Shown: one piece after another, positions 26,229-34,319 of the stretch
Position numbering within the stretch: the first letter of the stretch is position 1
How the letters are laid out: every line of letters starts with the position of its first letter
Assembly (NCBI GenBank): GCA_964459305.1
Contig: CAYWNA010000021.1
Span: 1 to 64,000 of the forward strand
DNA length: 64,000 nt
Direction: 5' to 3'
Source of the DNA: CAYWNA01 sp964459305
Lineage (GTDB): Bacteria; Planctomycetota; Planctomycetia; Pirellulales; Pirellulaceae
Notes under the pieces: generated by a model
Databases searched by the model: none
Told to the model about the DNA's origin: nothing
The model's input: the letters and a program-made list of their open reading frames with translations, nothing else
Translations under genes and position numbers: made by a program

Positions 26229-29162
26229 TTACTTCGGTGACTGTTGAGCGGGAGACGTGGACCAGTTTGTCGGCTCGGCATCCTCAAATAGCAGCCGGCC
26301 TTTGTATCGCAGAAACCGCGCGTCGGTGGCCATTGCTCGGAGTATTGTGCCGTCGGCGGCCAATTCAATCGCTGCCGACTGACCGTCGGTTTCCATACCC
26401 TCGGTTCGAATCGTGTCCTCGGCGTCGCGTTTGCGAAAAACGACGAGGTGAGTCCGGTCGTCGTATTGAAGACGGACGGCGTGAGCGCCGTCCGCATCAA
26501 TCCGAGCCATCTTCGCCCGCGGCTGGTTGTTCTCGCCCAATCGCTGGACCTGCATCACGGCCAAGAATTCCTCGTGCGAGGTCTTTTCGACGGGCGTCGC
26601 GTACAGGATGGATTCAGGGAAGTACTTGTCCGGCGGCACCGGGTCGGTGCTGTAACGGTTAACCGGTTCGGCGGGGAATCCGGTTTTCACGTCGAGGGCG
26701 AGGCTCGCCGGACTGAAGAATTGTCCATGCAATGCGGATTTTTCGCACTGGATCGAGAACGACTTTGTTTCGGAGTTTACGTCGATCGGGGAAATCGCGT
26801 GGAGCATCCAGTCGTAGCGGGCCGCGGCGTCGGACGCTACGAGATCGTGCACGATCACAAAGTGCGGCTTGATGAATAGAATCCGTCGATCGAAGCCGTT
26901 CAGGCGTTTGCCGTAGACGTCAGGATCCGACGCGTCGCCCACGACGTAGCCATAGCCGGGCGAGTCGAAGTACGCTGCGATTCGGCCATCGGCCCCCTTC
27001 TCGCACACGGCTTGCCCCTTGCCGTCCACGAGCAACGTGTTGTGGGCCAGCGTCTGCATCGAGTACGCCTTGAAGTGCGGGCTGCCGTACCAGTCGTAGT
27101 ATCCGCCGTCGATCGCGAGCTTCTCGCCATAGGCGTGAATGACGAAGTGGTTTTGGTCCGGATGCTGGTGTCCGGCGAAATACGGGCCGCTGTGCATGGC
27201 GACAGTCACGCCGTCACGCCCATCGACCAGCGACGTATTGAAAATCGCCACACCGATATGGCGGTAGTGAATCGATGGCAGCAGGTCGATGGGCTCGCGG
27301 GGCGTGAGTCCGTCGATCGGCTCACGCTGGCCGCTGTACCACAACGCGTAGGGATCGCGCGTTCGGAGCGCCAGATCGCGTACACGCTGCGTTTGCGCGG
27401 GACCACGGACGCCGTGGTTCGGCATCCCCGTGTCGGCGAACGATACGGACCACGCGTGCGGCGGAGCACAGTACATGGGAAATCGCGCTGCCTGCTCAAG
27501 CCAGGGTTGCTGGTACAGATCGATCCTGCAGACGGCCTTCATCATGTCGGCGTAGTCCACGATGAACATCAGACCGTAGCCCCAATACGAGATGCCTTCG
27601 TTGTTGTCACCTTGGTAACCCAAGCAGCAGAGGAATCGACCCACGTAAAGTTGTCGAACGTATTCGGTCCACTCGGCTGCCCGGTCGTGATCGCCCGCCA
27701 GCACGATCCCCGATTCCGCCACGCCAAACGCCCGCAGCCAAGCGTGGTTGTTCGCCTCGCCTCTGCGAAAGGGATTCAGCGACGCGTAGAACTGATTCAC
27801 TCGTTGAACGATCACGTCCCGCAGCCTGTTACGCTCGTCGGGCGTCATTGACTCGCAGCAAGCGTCGTAGCACCAGTTCAGGCCGCGCAGCAAGTGATGA
27901 GCCCCGATATCACCACGGCGCATGGCGCTTCCGCCCTCGGGGTCCCACTTGCAGGCATCCAATGCCATCTGCTTCGTCCATTCGATCACCTGGGGATCTT
28001 GCGTAAGCATGGCGTATCCCGCGATCAGCTCCAATCGACGGCCCGTGCCTCCGGTGATCTTGCCAGCCACCTTGCCATACCAATCGATCCACGTGGGCCA
28101 GCGAGAATCGCCGGGCACGTGAGGTCCAGGATGTTCCGGCACGCCCTGGTCGTACAGTTTCTTGGCGTTCTTGACGAGTTGCGCCCTGCGCTCTTCCGAC
28201 ACATTCGGCTCGGCGAGCTTGGCGACTGGCAGGAGTCGCGGGCGCGGCATCTGGCCAAGTTTCTGGGCCGACACAACGTCGGTGGTAAACCGATGTGCTT
28301 CGGGCATGACAACAATTCGTTCGATGTCCGACCAACCCGCAATCAGTTCGCTCTCCGTCCAGACTCGCCAGTACCAGGTACCGGGTTCGATTGGTTCGTT
28401 GGGCGTGAAGAAGTTGTTTGTCAAATCGACGGTGACCGAATTGCCCTTTGGGAAGTCAGGACTCATCGAATACTGAAGCTTCTGCCGAGACTGTTGATCC
28501 GAGCGCGGCCAGTGAAACATGGGAGGATTTGAATGGGAGTCGCGAGTGCGGTCGGTAACCGTCGATTTCGGCATGCCGGTGAAGAGCCGGATGTTGTCGA
28601 ACCAGACCGTCATGCGCGCCTTGGTGGCGGTTCGCACCTTAGTCACTTCTTTCACACGGCCGTAGAGCTGTACGTGGGAAATCACCAGCCCGGGACGGAT
28701 CGCTTTTTCGCTTGAGCTTCGCAGCTTGGGGATCTGCACCTCGGCGTGACGCCATTCGCCTGAAAACTCGTCGCTCGTCCAAAACCACTGCTCGCCATCG
28801 ACAAACCAACTCATGCCGAGGTACTCGCCTCCGTAGCCCGGCTCGATCTCAACCCGATAGTCGAACGACAGAATCAGGTTCCTTTGGACTTCGATCGGCC
28901 GTCTGACTCGCAGCGCGCATGCGGTGGCCGGCGTGGTGTTGTGCAATCGCAGGCAGCGTCCTCGGCCGTCCGGTCCACCTTCGATGATTTCCGATTCCAA
29001 ATGGCCGACGTTCAGACCTTCGTAGGCCGCTACGTCCGTGGCCTGCTCGAAGTCGATCAGGTAGATCTCCCTTTCGGAAATCTGCCCGTGCCCAGCCGAC
29101 ACAGCTCCACCCATGAAGACACAGAATGTGAGAAGCATCCAAAGAAACCGCCTGTCTCTCAT
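26229..29162 (-). CDS. Heparinase II/III-like polysaccharide lyase, secreted
   Basis: This ~977-residue protein is likely a polysaccharide lyase acting outside the cytoplasm. After a signal peptide (FLWMLLTFCVFMGGAVSAG) comes a beta-sandwich domain of the carbohydrate-binding type (about residues 25-190). A fibronectin-like DUF4962-type segment follows (FHWPRSDQQ ... WYWRVWTES), then an alpha/alpha-toroid (about 320-620), and then the heparinase II/III signature HQHPDQNHFVIHAYGEKLAI with GGYYDWYGSPHFK and HNTLLVDGKG. The start is chosen at 29162 because AAGGA lies 8 bases upstream; 29171 is the alternative. It follows the 431-residue gene on the same strand with about a 40-base gap, so the two form an operon. 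Substrate is unknown; sulfated or uronic acid polymers are typical. Confidence 0.87.
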   Translation of the reverse strand: MRDRRFLWMLLTFCVFMGGAVSAGHGQISEREIYLIDFEQATDVAAYEGLNVGHLESEIIEGGPDGRGRCLRLHNTTPATACALRVRRPIEVQRNLILSFDYRVEIEPGYGGEYLGMSWFVDGEQWFWTSDEFSGEWRHAEVQIPKLRSSSEKAIRPGLVISHVQLYGRVKEVTKVRTATKARMTVWFDNIRLFTGMPKSTVTDRTRDSHSNPPMFHWPRSDQQSRQKLQYSMSPDFPKGNSVTVDLTNNFFTPNEPIEPGTWYWRVWTESELIAGWSDIERIVVMPEAHRFTTDVVSAQKLGQMPRPRLLPVAKLAEPNVSEERRAQLVKNAKKLYDQGVPEHPGPHVPGDSRWPTWIDWYGKVAGKITGGTGRRLELIAGYAMLTQDPQVIEWTKQMALDACKWDPEGGSAMRRGDIGAHHLLRGLNWCYDACCESMTPDERNRLRDVIVQRVNQFYASLNPFRRGEANNHAWLRAFGVAESGIVLAGDHDRAAEWTEYVRQLYVGRFLCCLGYQGDNNEGISYWGYGLMFIVDYADMMKAVCRIDLYQQPWLEQAARFPMYCAPPHAWSVSFADTGMPNHGVRGPAQTQRVRDLALRTRDPYALWYSGQREPIDGLTPREPIDLLPSIHYRHIGVAIFNTSLVDGRDGVTVAMHSGPYFAGHQHPDQNHFVIHAYGEKLAIDGGYYDWYGSPHFKAYSMQTLAHNTLLVDGKGQAVCEKGADGRIAAYFDSPGYGYVVGDASDPDVYGKRLNGFDRRILFIKPHFVIVHDLVASDAAARYDWMLHAISPIDVNSETKSFSIQCEKSALHGQFFSPASLALDVKTGFPAEPVNRYSTDPVPPDKYFPESILYATPVEKTSHEEFLAVMQVQRLGENNQPRAKMARIDADGAHAVRLQYDDRTHLVVFRKRDAEDTIRTEGMETDGQSAAIELAADGTILRAMATDARFLRYKGRLLFEDAEPTNWSTSPAQQSPK

Positions 29163-29204
29163 CAGGTTCATCCTTACATCAAGCCCGTCCACCATAACGG
29201 GAAA

Positions 29205-30500
29205 TCAGCGCTTCCTTTGCACGCCCGCGCCGATTCCGTCTGCCTTGTCCCGATACATCTCCCACATCGACTTGACAAAATCGTTTACCTTCTGCTCTTC
29301 CTTCCACCAGCGGTCGACATAATCAAAGAAGGCCGGATGATTCCAGCAGTCGGTCATGCCGGTCAGACGCGCGGCCAGGGCTTGGCCGACCCATGTGGGC
29401 CCGTTCAACTTCCGGTAACCCTCCGCCTTGATGCCGTTATTGCCTTTTGTGTCGCCGAAAGTCTTCCAGCCTGCAGGATCTGCCTCCTCATGCCGCGCGT
29501 TGGGATTCTTCAGCGTGATCGTCCAGAGTGCCCGTTGGCCGTTGTACCCCTTGCCGAAATAGGTTTGCTGGTCCTCTTGGAACGTGGCGTCTACGTGCAT
29601 CATCCCCTCGTGTCCCAGCATCAGGCCCGCAAACAGGATCGGCCATTTGCGGCCCGAGTTGTGACCGCCATTTGCAGTCCAGAGATGGTTGTTCGACTGC
29701 ACGACACCGAAGTAATCAATCCCTTTCTGAACGAATCGCAAGAGCAGCGTTTCCATCTCGCCGTTTGGGTCGTCCAATAGAAGCAAGAGACCCACATCCG
29801 ATACGATATTCGTGATCTCCCTACCGTAGTCGGGCATATTTTCCAACGGGTGCATCTTCCGATTCACCCACTCGCGCTGATGGTCCAGCCAGATGCGTTC
29901 GAGATATCGCTCGTACCGCCCGACATCTGGCACCGTCTCAGGCGGCTTGAGCGAAGGCAGAATATCACGCCTGAGTTGCGAAGCAGTAAACGTCTGTCGC
30001 CAAGTGCCCACGTAGGCCGGCCGAAAAGCGTCTTTTGGAGGCGGCTCGCGGAGACACGTCAGCACCACAGCGGTGCGCAGCGGCCCGCGGCAGTACTGGC
30101 CACGCACGGTGTCCGGCGTCTTGTCGCCAATCTTGTCAACACTGCTGGTACTGACCAGAGAGTTGCCCGGTTTGAGCGTCAGAGGAAAATGTGCCCGCAG
30201 GGACGCGTCGAAATGCGCCATACGACTGTCGTAGCCCTGCTTGTCTCCGGCCGGAGGATTCACCACCGATCCGTGACGGTCGTCGCCCGGCGCCGGTTCC
30301 ACGCCGTTCACAGCCATCGGTCCCACCACCCACCAATCGCCAGTGATGAATCGACCGGCGCGCACGGGCCGGTCGAGGGTCCACGTGATTCCGTACTGAG
30401 TGATGGACTCTTTCGTCGTGACCGTGGCTGTGTCGCCGTCTTGGCCGGAACCAAGGCTGAAAAGACCAAGCCAAACCAGCAAGGTATATGTTGTTTTCAT
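29205..30500 (-). CDS. Secreted protein, probable alpha/alpha-barrel glycan-active partner
   Basis: I do not recognise the exact family of this 431-residue protein. A signal peptide (MKTTYTLLVWLGLFSLGSG) precedes a beta-rich N-terminal part (YGITWTLDRPVRAGRFITGDWWVVGP) and a helical C-terminal half with NNHLWTANGGHNSGRKWPILFAGLMLG, whose aromatic/His/Asn pattern resembles alpha/alpha-toroid lyases and hydrolases. The start at 30500 is set by a strong ribosome site, GGAGGAG, placed correctly upstream. It is the first gene of an operon with the heparinase-like gene, so it probably works on the same polysaccharide. Confidence 0.7.
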   Translation of the reverse strand: MKTTYTLLVWLGLFSLGSGQDGDTATVTTKESITQYGITWTLDRPVRAGRFITGDWWVVGPMAVNGVEPAPGDDRHGSVVNPPAGDKQGYDSRMAHFDASLRAHFPLTLKPGNSLVSTSSVDKIGDKTPDTVRGQYCRGPLRTAVVLTCLREPPPKDAFRPAYVGTWRQTFTASQLRRDILPSLKPPETVPDVGRYERYLERIWLDHQREWVNRKMHPLENMPDYGREITNIVSDVGLLLLLDDPNGEMETLLLRFVQKGIDYFGVVQSNNHLWTANGGHNSGRKWPILFAGLMLGHEGMMHVDATFQEDQQTYFGKGYNGQRALWTITLKNPNARHEEADPAGWKTFGDTKGNNGIKAEGYRKLNGPTWVGQALAARLTGMTDCWNHPAFFDYVDRWWKEEQKVNDFVKSMWEMYRDKADGIGAGVQRKR

Positions 30501-30773
30501 AGTTACTCCTCCGTTCATTGCCGCACGCCCAGATGGCGGCCTGCGTCGCCACCAGAAACTCAGTCGTATCGAAAGGAATGGCAACGAACCAGTTTCTTGA
30601 GTTCGCTCGCATCGTTAAACTAGGTCATTCCTTCCTCGATTACCCACGTGTGAGCATGCCCCAACGCTGGCCGACTGTCAAGCTGCAGGATTCGGGCAAG
30701 GTACTGGTCAACGCTCGGTTTCCCCGGTACGGTGGTATGCAGTCAATCCTCTTTTTCGAAGGTGTTTGTTGCC
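30501..30773. promoter_or_regulatory. Divergent promoter region
   Basis: This gap lies between the minus-strand polysaccharide operon (starts 30500) and the plus-strand ceramidase-like gene (starts 30774). It should carry promoters for both. I cannot identify -35/-10 elements or operator repeats with confidence. Confidence 0.35.
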
Positions 30774-32144
30774 ATGTCCGGTATCCGTGTCGGTGTCGCC
30801 AGTGTGGATTTCACGCCCCAGCCGGGCTTGCCGTTAATGGGGAACTTCCGTGACGACTATGCTGCTCGTGGCGCGCATGACCCCCTATGCGCGAAAGCCA
30901 TCGTCTGTGACGACGGCCAGGGTACTAAAGCGGCCCTACTGGCGGTCGACATCTGCATGCTTGATCGGCAGAACGTGGCATTCATGCGTCAGGTCATCGG
31001 CTCGCAGTGCGACGTGCCTCCGGAGAACGTGTTGATCCATGCCACCCATACGCACAGCGCTCCAGCCGCAAGCGGGAAGATTGGCCTGGAGGAAGAGGTC
31101 GCGCCGCACGTGGCCGAAATCGAAGCCTTCCTCCGCAAGGCGGCATCGGCGGTGAGTGAGGCGGACCGAGCTTTGGGTGATGCGGTGCTTGAGGTCGGAC
31201 ATGCCAACGAGGAACGGCTGTGCTTCAACCGGCGCTTGCGGCGTCGGGACGGTTCGACACAAATGAACTGGGAGGCCCTGCAGCCGGATTTCGATCCATC
31301 GGAAATCCAGGGAGCGTGGGGTCCCGTCGATCCGGAGATGGTGTGCCTGACGGTCCGACACGAGCAGAATCCGGCTGCCGCGGTGGTAAATTTCGGCCTG
31401 CATCCGGCGATCCTGGCGGGAGACAATTGGCTCTATTCGGCCGACTTCCCCGGTTACATCGCCGAAGCCTTGTCGCGCACGCTGGGCAAGGAATGCACCT
31501 GCATGTTTATGAACGGATGTTGTGGGGACGTGAATCACGTCGACTATCGTGACGGATACCAGGGCCGCGGGTACCAGATGGCCCAGCGGGTAGGTTACAT
31601 GCTGGCCGCGGCGGCTCACGAGGCCGTGAATGACGGGGGCCCGATTCAAACAGACTGCCTGCAGGTATCGCGAGAGCTGGTGGAGCTTCAGCGGCTGAAG
31701 ATCAGTCCGTCCGAGCGCGATTGGTGCGAGCAGGTCCTCGATGAAGCTCGACGCCATCCCCGGCAGGGCCAAGTGGACGGCGTGCCGGACGTTTACTATG
31801 CGAAGCTCCGCCTGCGGATGTGTCGCGAGCAGGACGAACCGGATCACGCGGAAGTCATGGTGATCCGCATCGGCGATGTGGCAATCGTGGGACTGCCGGG
31901 GGAGGCATTTTGCCAGTTGGGCTTGCAGATCAAACGTCGCTCGCCGGCCCCGCACACTCTGGTCGTAGAGCTCTCGAACGATGCCATCGGCTATTTGCCG
32001 ACCCAAGAGTCGTTCGAGCAAGGCGGCTACGAAACGACCAGCGGCAGCACGTTTTACGAACCCGGCTCTGCAGAACGGATTGTTACATCCGCAGTGGCTC
32101 AGTTGGAACAACTCTTTTCGAGGACTGAAAACATGACTGGCTAG
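30774..32144 (+). CDS. Neutral/alkaline non-lysosomal ceramidase-like hydrolase
   Basis: This 456-residue protein resembles the N-terminal catalytic region of neutral ceramidases, zinc amidases with an alkaline-phosphatase-like fold. It shows GVASVDFTPQPGLPLMGNF, DDGQGTKAALLAVDICML, HATHTHSAPA with the metal-binding histidines, NFGLHPAILAGDNWLYSADFPG, and near the end SNDAIGYLPTQESFEQGGYE. The C-terminal immunoglobulin-like domain of true ceramidases is absent and there is no signal peptide, so the substrate may differ and the protein may be cytoplasmic. The ATG at 30774 follows AAGGTG. It begins a plus-strand run that continues to the amidohydrolase at 37909, and the context (aldolase, aminotransferase, symporter) suggests catabolism of a small amide or amino compound. 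Confidence 0.8.
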   Translation: MSGIRVGVASVDFTPQPGLPLMGNFRDDYAARGAHDPLCAKAIVCDDGQGTKAALLAVDICMLDRQNVAFMRQVIGSQCDVPPENVLIHATHTHSAPAASGKIGLEEEVAPHVAEIEAFLRKAASAVSEADRALGDAVLEVGHANEERLCFNRRLRRRDGSTQMNWEALQPDFDPSEIQGAWGPVDPEMVCLTVRHEQNPAAAVVNFGLHPAILAGDNWLYSADFPGYIAEALSRTLGKECTCMFMNGCCGDVNHVDYRDGYQGRGYQMAQRVGYMLAAAAHEAVNDGGPIQTDCLQVSRELVELQRLKISPSERDWCEQVLDEARRHPRQGQVDGVPDVYYAKLRLRMCREQDEPDHAEVMVIRIGDVAIVGLPGEAFCQLGLQIKRRSPAPHTLVVELSNDAIGYLPTQESFEQGGYETTSGSTFYEPGSAERIVTSAVAQLEQLFSRTENMTG

Positions 32145-32167
32145 AGCAGCCTCCCTGCGCACCAAAT

Positions 32168-32246
32168 CGTTTAACCGCAAGCCAGAGGCGTGCGCGTAAT
32201 CCGCTGGCCACGCCCATTCGCGCACGCCTCCGGCTTGCGGTTAAAC
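32168..32246. repeat. Inverted repeat, CGTTTAACC family, copy A
   Basis: The left arm CGTTTAACCGCAAGCCAGAG (32168 onwards) pairs with a right arm ending GCTTGCGGTTAAACG at 32246; arms are about 28 bases with few mismatches. It ends 45 bases before the start of the small gene at 32292. Related elements lie at 33261-33341 and 43600-43683; the outer CGTTTAACC/GGTTAAACG ends are shared and the inner stem differs. Confidence 0.8.
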
Positions 32247-32291
32247 GAGGCGAACCGACGCCCCTACAAATCTACGCGAGGCGATCCGACC

Positions 32292-32759
32292 ATGGCTAAG
32301 CAGACGATGCACCGCACCGCCGGCGACAACGAATACTTGCATCAGGATTTCCACGGCGCGCTGAGCGCGGGCATCGAGTACGTGCACGAGAAGTACGGCG
32401 AGGAAGCTGTGCGCGAGTACCTTTGGCAGTTTGCGCGGTCGTTTTACGCGCCGCTGACCGACGCCCTCAATCGCCGGGGACTGGTTGCGTTGAAAGAGCA
32501 TTTCCGCAACATCTATGGTCTGGAAGGGGGCGAGGTCCGTTTCGCCTTGTCGGAAGATGAACTGCGAGTCGAAGTGGCCGCGTGCCCGGCTGTGACACAC
32601 ATGCGGGAGCAGGGATATCCCGTTGCCAGACTATTCCGCGAAACAACCGAGACCGTGAACCAGGCGATCTGTCACGAGACGCCCTTTGCCACAGAATTGA
32701 CCGAGTACGACGACGAGACTGGTCGGAGTGTTCAACGGTTCTATCGGAGGCAATCATGA
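32292..32759 (+). CDS. Small unknown protein (first of an overlapping pair)
   Basis: I do not recognise this 155-residue cytoplasmic protein. It is mostly alpha-helical by eye. A conserved-looking core runs from FHGALSAGIEYVHEKYGEEA through VEVAACPAVTHMREQGYPVA to QAICHETPFATELTEYDDETG. Two cysteines (in AACPAV and AICHET) sit at positions similar to those in the next protein, so the two may be diverged paralogues. The layout faintly recalls 2-amino-thiazoline-4-carboxylate hydrolase-like helical proteins, but I would not assign that. It overlaps the next gene by ATGA, so the two are translationally coupled and probably form one complex. A CGTTTAACC repeat precedes it. Confidence 0.75.
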   Translation: MAKQTMHRTAGDNEYLHQDFHGALSAGIEYVHEKYGEEAVREYLWQFARSFYAPLTDALNRRGLVALKEHFRNIYGLEGGEVRFALSEDELRVEVAACPAVTHMREQGYPVARLFRETTETVNQAICHETPFATELTEYDDETGRSVQRFYRRQS

Positions 32760-33208
32760 TTTCTTGCACCGAGTTCATTCCGGCCTACAGCGAGTTGTTC
32801 AAATTCCTTGAGGCCCGTGGCGGTACGCGGGCCGTGGACGGTTTCTGGGAGTATCTATCCGATAACTTTTTGGGAAACCTCAAGAGTGCAGTCGAGGAGC
32901 ACGGGATTCGCGGATGTTGGATTTACTGGAGTCATACGTTGAACGAAGAGGCCGCGGACTTCACCATGAAATTGGACGAAGACGAGGGCGTGTTCCGGAT
33001 CATCATGCACCACTGTCCTTCCATGGGCCGGCTGCTTGAACTGAAGCACATCGAGCCGTACCACGATTACTGTCGCCATTGCGATGTTCTTTACCGCCGT
33101 GTCCTGGAACCGCTCGGCTATCACTACGAGACCGACCTGTCCAGATGCAACGAAGCGCGGTGTGCCCTCACGGTTTCCCTCCCGCCCAGCACGAAGCCCG
33201 ACCCTTGA
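32756..33208 (+). CDS. Small unknown protein (second of an overlapping pair)
   Basis: This 150-residue protein is not assigned to a family. It shows ISCTEFIPAYSELFKFLEARGG, GFWEYLSDNF, an IMHHCPSMGRLLEL segment and a cysteine/histidine-rich end (YHDYCRHCDVLYRRVL ... DLSRCNEARCALTV) that could bind a metal or hold a catalytic cysteine. The CPSMGRLLEL segment aligns with CPAVTHMREQ of the upstream protein, which suggests a common origin. Its ATG at 32756 overlaps the previous stop. It lies within the plus-strand catabolic run, upstream of the hydroxyacyl-CoA dehydrogenase-like gene and separated from it by a palindromic repeat. Confidence 0.75.
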   Translation: MISCTEFIPAYSELFKFLEARGGTRAVDGFWEYLSDNFLGNLKSAVEEHGIRGCWIYWSHTLNEEAADFTMKLDEDEGVFRIIMHHCPSMGRLLELKHIEPYHDYCRHCDVLYRRVLEPLGYHYETDLSRCNEARCALTVSLPPSTKPDP

Positions 33209-33260
33209 CATGCCACTGGTACCCCTGTTACAAGCAACGAGGTGGTTCGCCGCTCTCCGT

Positions 33261-33341
33261 CGTTTGACCGCGACCCGCCAGGGGAGCGAGTGGAGAATCG
33301 ACGTCGTGGGACGCGTTCCCCTAGCGGGTCGCGGTTAAACG
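33261..33341. repeat. Inverted repeat, CGTTTAACC family, copy B
   Basis: The left arm CGTTTGACCGCGACCCGCCA (33261 onwards) pairs with a right arm ending GCGGGTCGCGGTTAAACG at 33341. The outer ends match copies A and C, while the inner stem is specific. It ends 21 bases before the start codon at 33363, so it would form part of the leader or ribosome-site region of that gene. Confidence 0.8.
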
Positions 33342-33362
33342 AGGACGAAAGGAAACGCAGTC

Positions 33363-34319
33363 ATGGATATCGAGACAATCGGCGTGGCAGGACTGGGGCT
33401 TTTGGGACGAGGGATCGCCGCGTGTCTGTTGGGACACGGGTTTCGGGTGATCGCGTTCACCCGTCGAGATACGACCCATGGCGAGGCACGGGCGTACATC
33501 GCGCGTGCGATCGACGATTTGGTGGAACGTGCCGGCTTCGCCCCGGAGCTTTCCCAGCAGTGGACCGAGCGGTACGAGGCGGTCAGTTCCTTGGAGCCAT
33601 TGGCCGGATCGGATTTTGTGATCGAGACGGTCATCGAAGACGTAGAAACAAAGAACGAAGTCTTCGACCAACTCGAAGCGTTGGTCGCGGCCGATGTACC
33701 AATTGCCAGCAACACGTCGGCGCTGCCCATCACGCATCTTCAGCGCGGTCGAGCGCACCCAGAGCGTTTCCTGGGCATGCACTGGGCCGAGCCCGCCCAT
33801 GCCACGCGGTTCATGGAGCTGATCCGAGGCGAGCAGACCGGCGATGCCGCGTTCCAGACGGCTGCCAGATTGGCCAAGGCCATCGGCAAAGAGCCGAGTC
33901 TGGTAGAAAAGGACGTGCCGGCATTCATCGTCAATCGTCTCGGTTACGCCATGTACCGCGAGGCGGTGCACATTTTGGAGATGGGCGTGGCCGACGTGGA
34001 AACCATCGACCGTTCTTGCCGTAATGCGCTGGGGCTCTGGGCGACCATGTGCGGCCCGTTCCGCTGGATGGACTTGACCGGCGGGCCGGGGCTCTACGCC
34101 AAAACCATCCGCGACGTGTTGCCCAGCTTGAGCAACACCACCGAGTTGCCGAAGACGCTCCAGGACATGCTCGACAGCGACGCCCGAGGCATCGCCGACG
34201 GACGCGGCTTCTACGAATACACCGAGGAAGACGCCCGGTGGTGGGAAGAGCTTTTCCTTCAGCATGCTTGGAACGTGCGTGAATTGATGAACCAGTATTT
34301 TCCGCTTGAGGACGCATGA
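33363..34319 (+). CDS. 3-hydroxyacyl-CoA dehydrogenase-like NAD(P) oxidoreductase
   Basis: This 318-residue protein is predicted to oxidise a 3-hydroxy acid or 3-hydroxyacyl-CoA using NAD(P). The Rossmann motif GLGLLG is at residues 10-15. The domain then shows VIETVIEDVETKNEVF, SNTSALPI and MHWAEPAHATRFMELI, holding the expected Ser and His, and VEKDVPAFIVNRLGYAMYREAV, holding the conserved Asn and the start of the C-terminal dimerisation domain. GLWATMCGPFRWMDLTGGPGL matches the C-terminal domain of beta-hydroxy-acid dehydrogenases of this class. Its last codons overlap the start of the symporter gene (ATGA). Substrate cannot be read; the operon suggests a hydroxy acid intermediate in catabolism. 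Confidence 0.88.
   Translation: MDIETIGVAGLGLLGRGIAACLLGHGFRVIAFTRRDTTHGEARAYIARAIDDLVERAGFAPELSQQWTERYEAVSSLEPLAGSDFVIETVIEDVETKNEVFDQLEALVAADVPIASNTSALPITHLQRGRAHPERFLGMHWAEPAHATRFMELIRGEQTGDAAFQTAARLAKAIGKEPSLVEKDVPAFIVNRLGYAMYREAVHILEMGVADVETIDRSCRNALGLWATMCGPFRWMDLTGGPGLYAKTIRDVLPSLSNTTELPKTLQDMLDSDARGIADGRGFYEYTEEDARWWEELFLQHAWNVRELMNQYFPLEDA

Noticed and set aside
26404..26420. GGTTCGAATC-like stretch as a tRNA T-arm.
   Set aside because: It lies inside the heparinase-like coding sequence and no cloverleaf can be formed around it.
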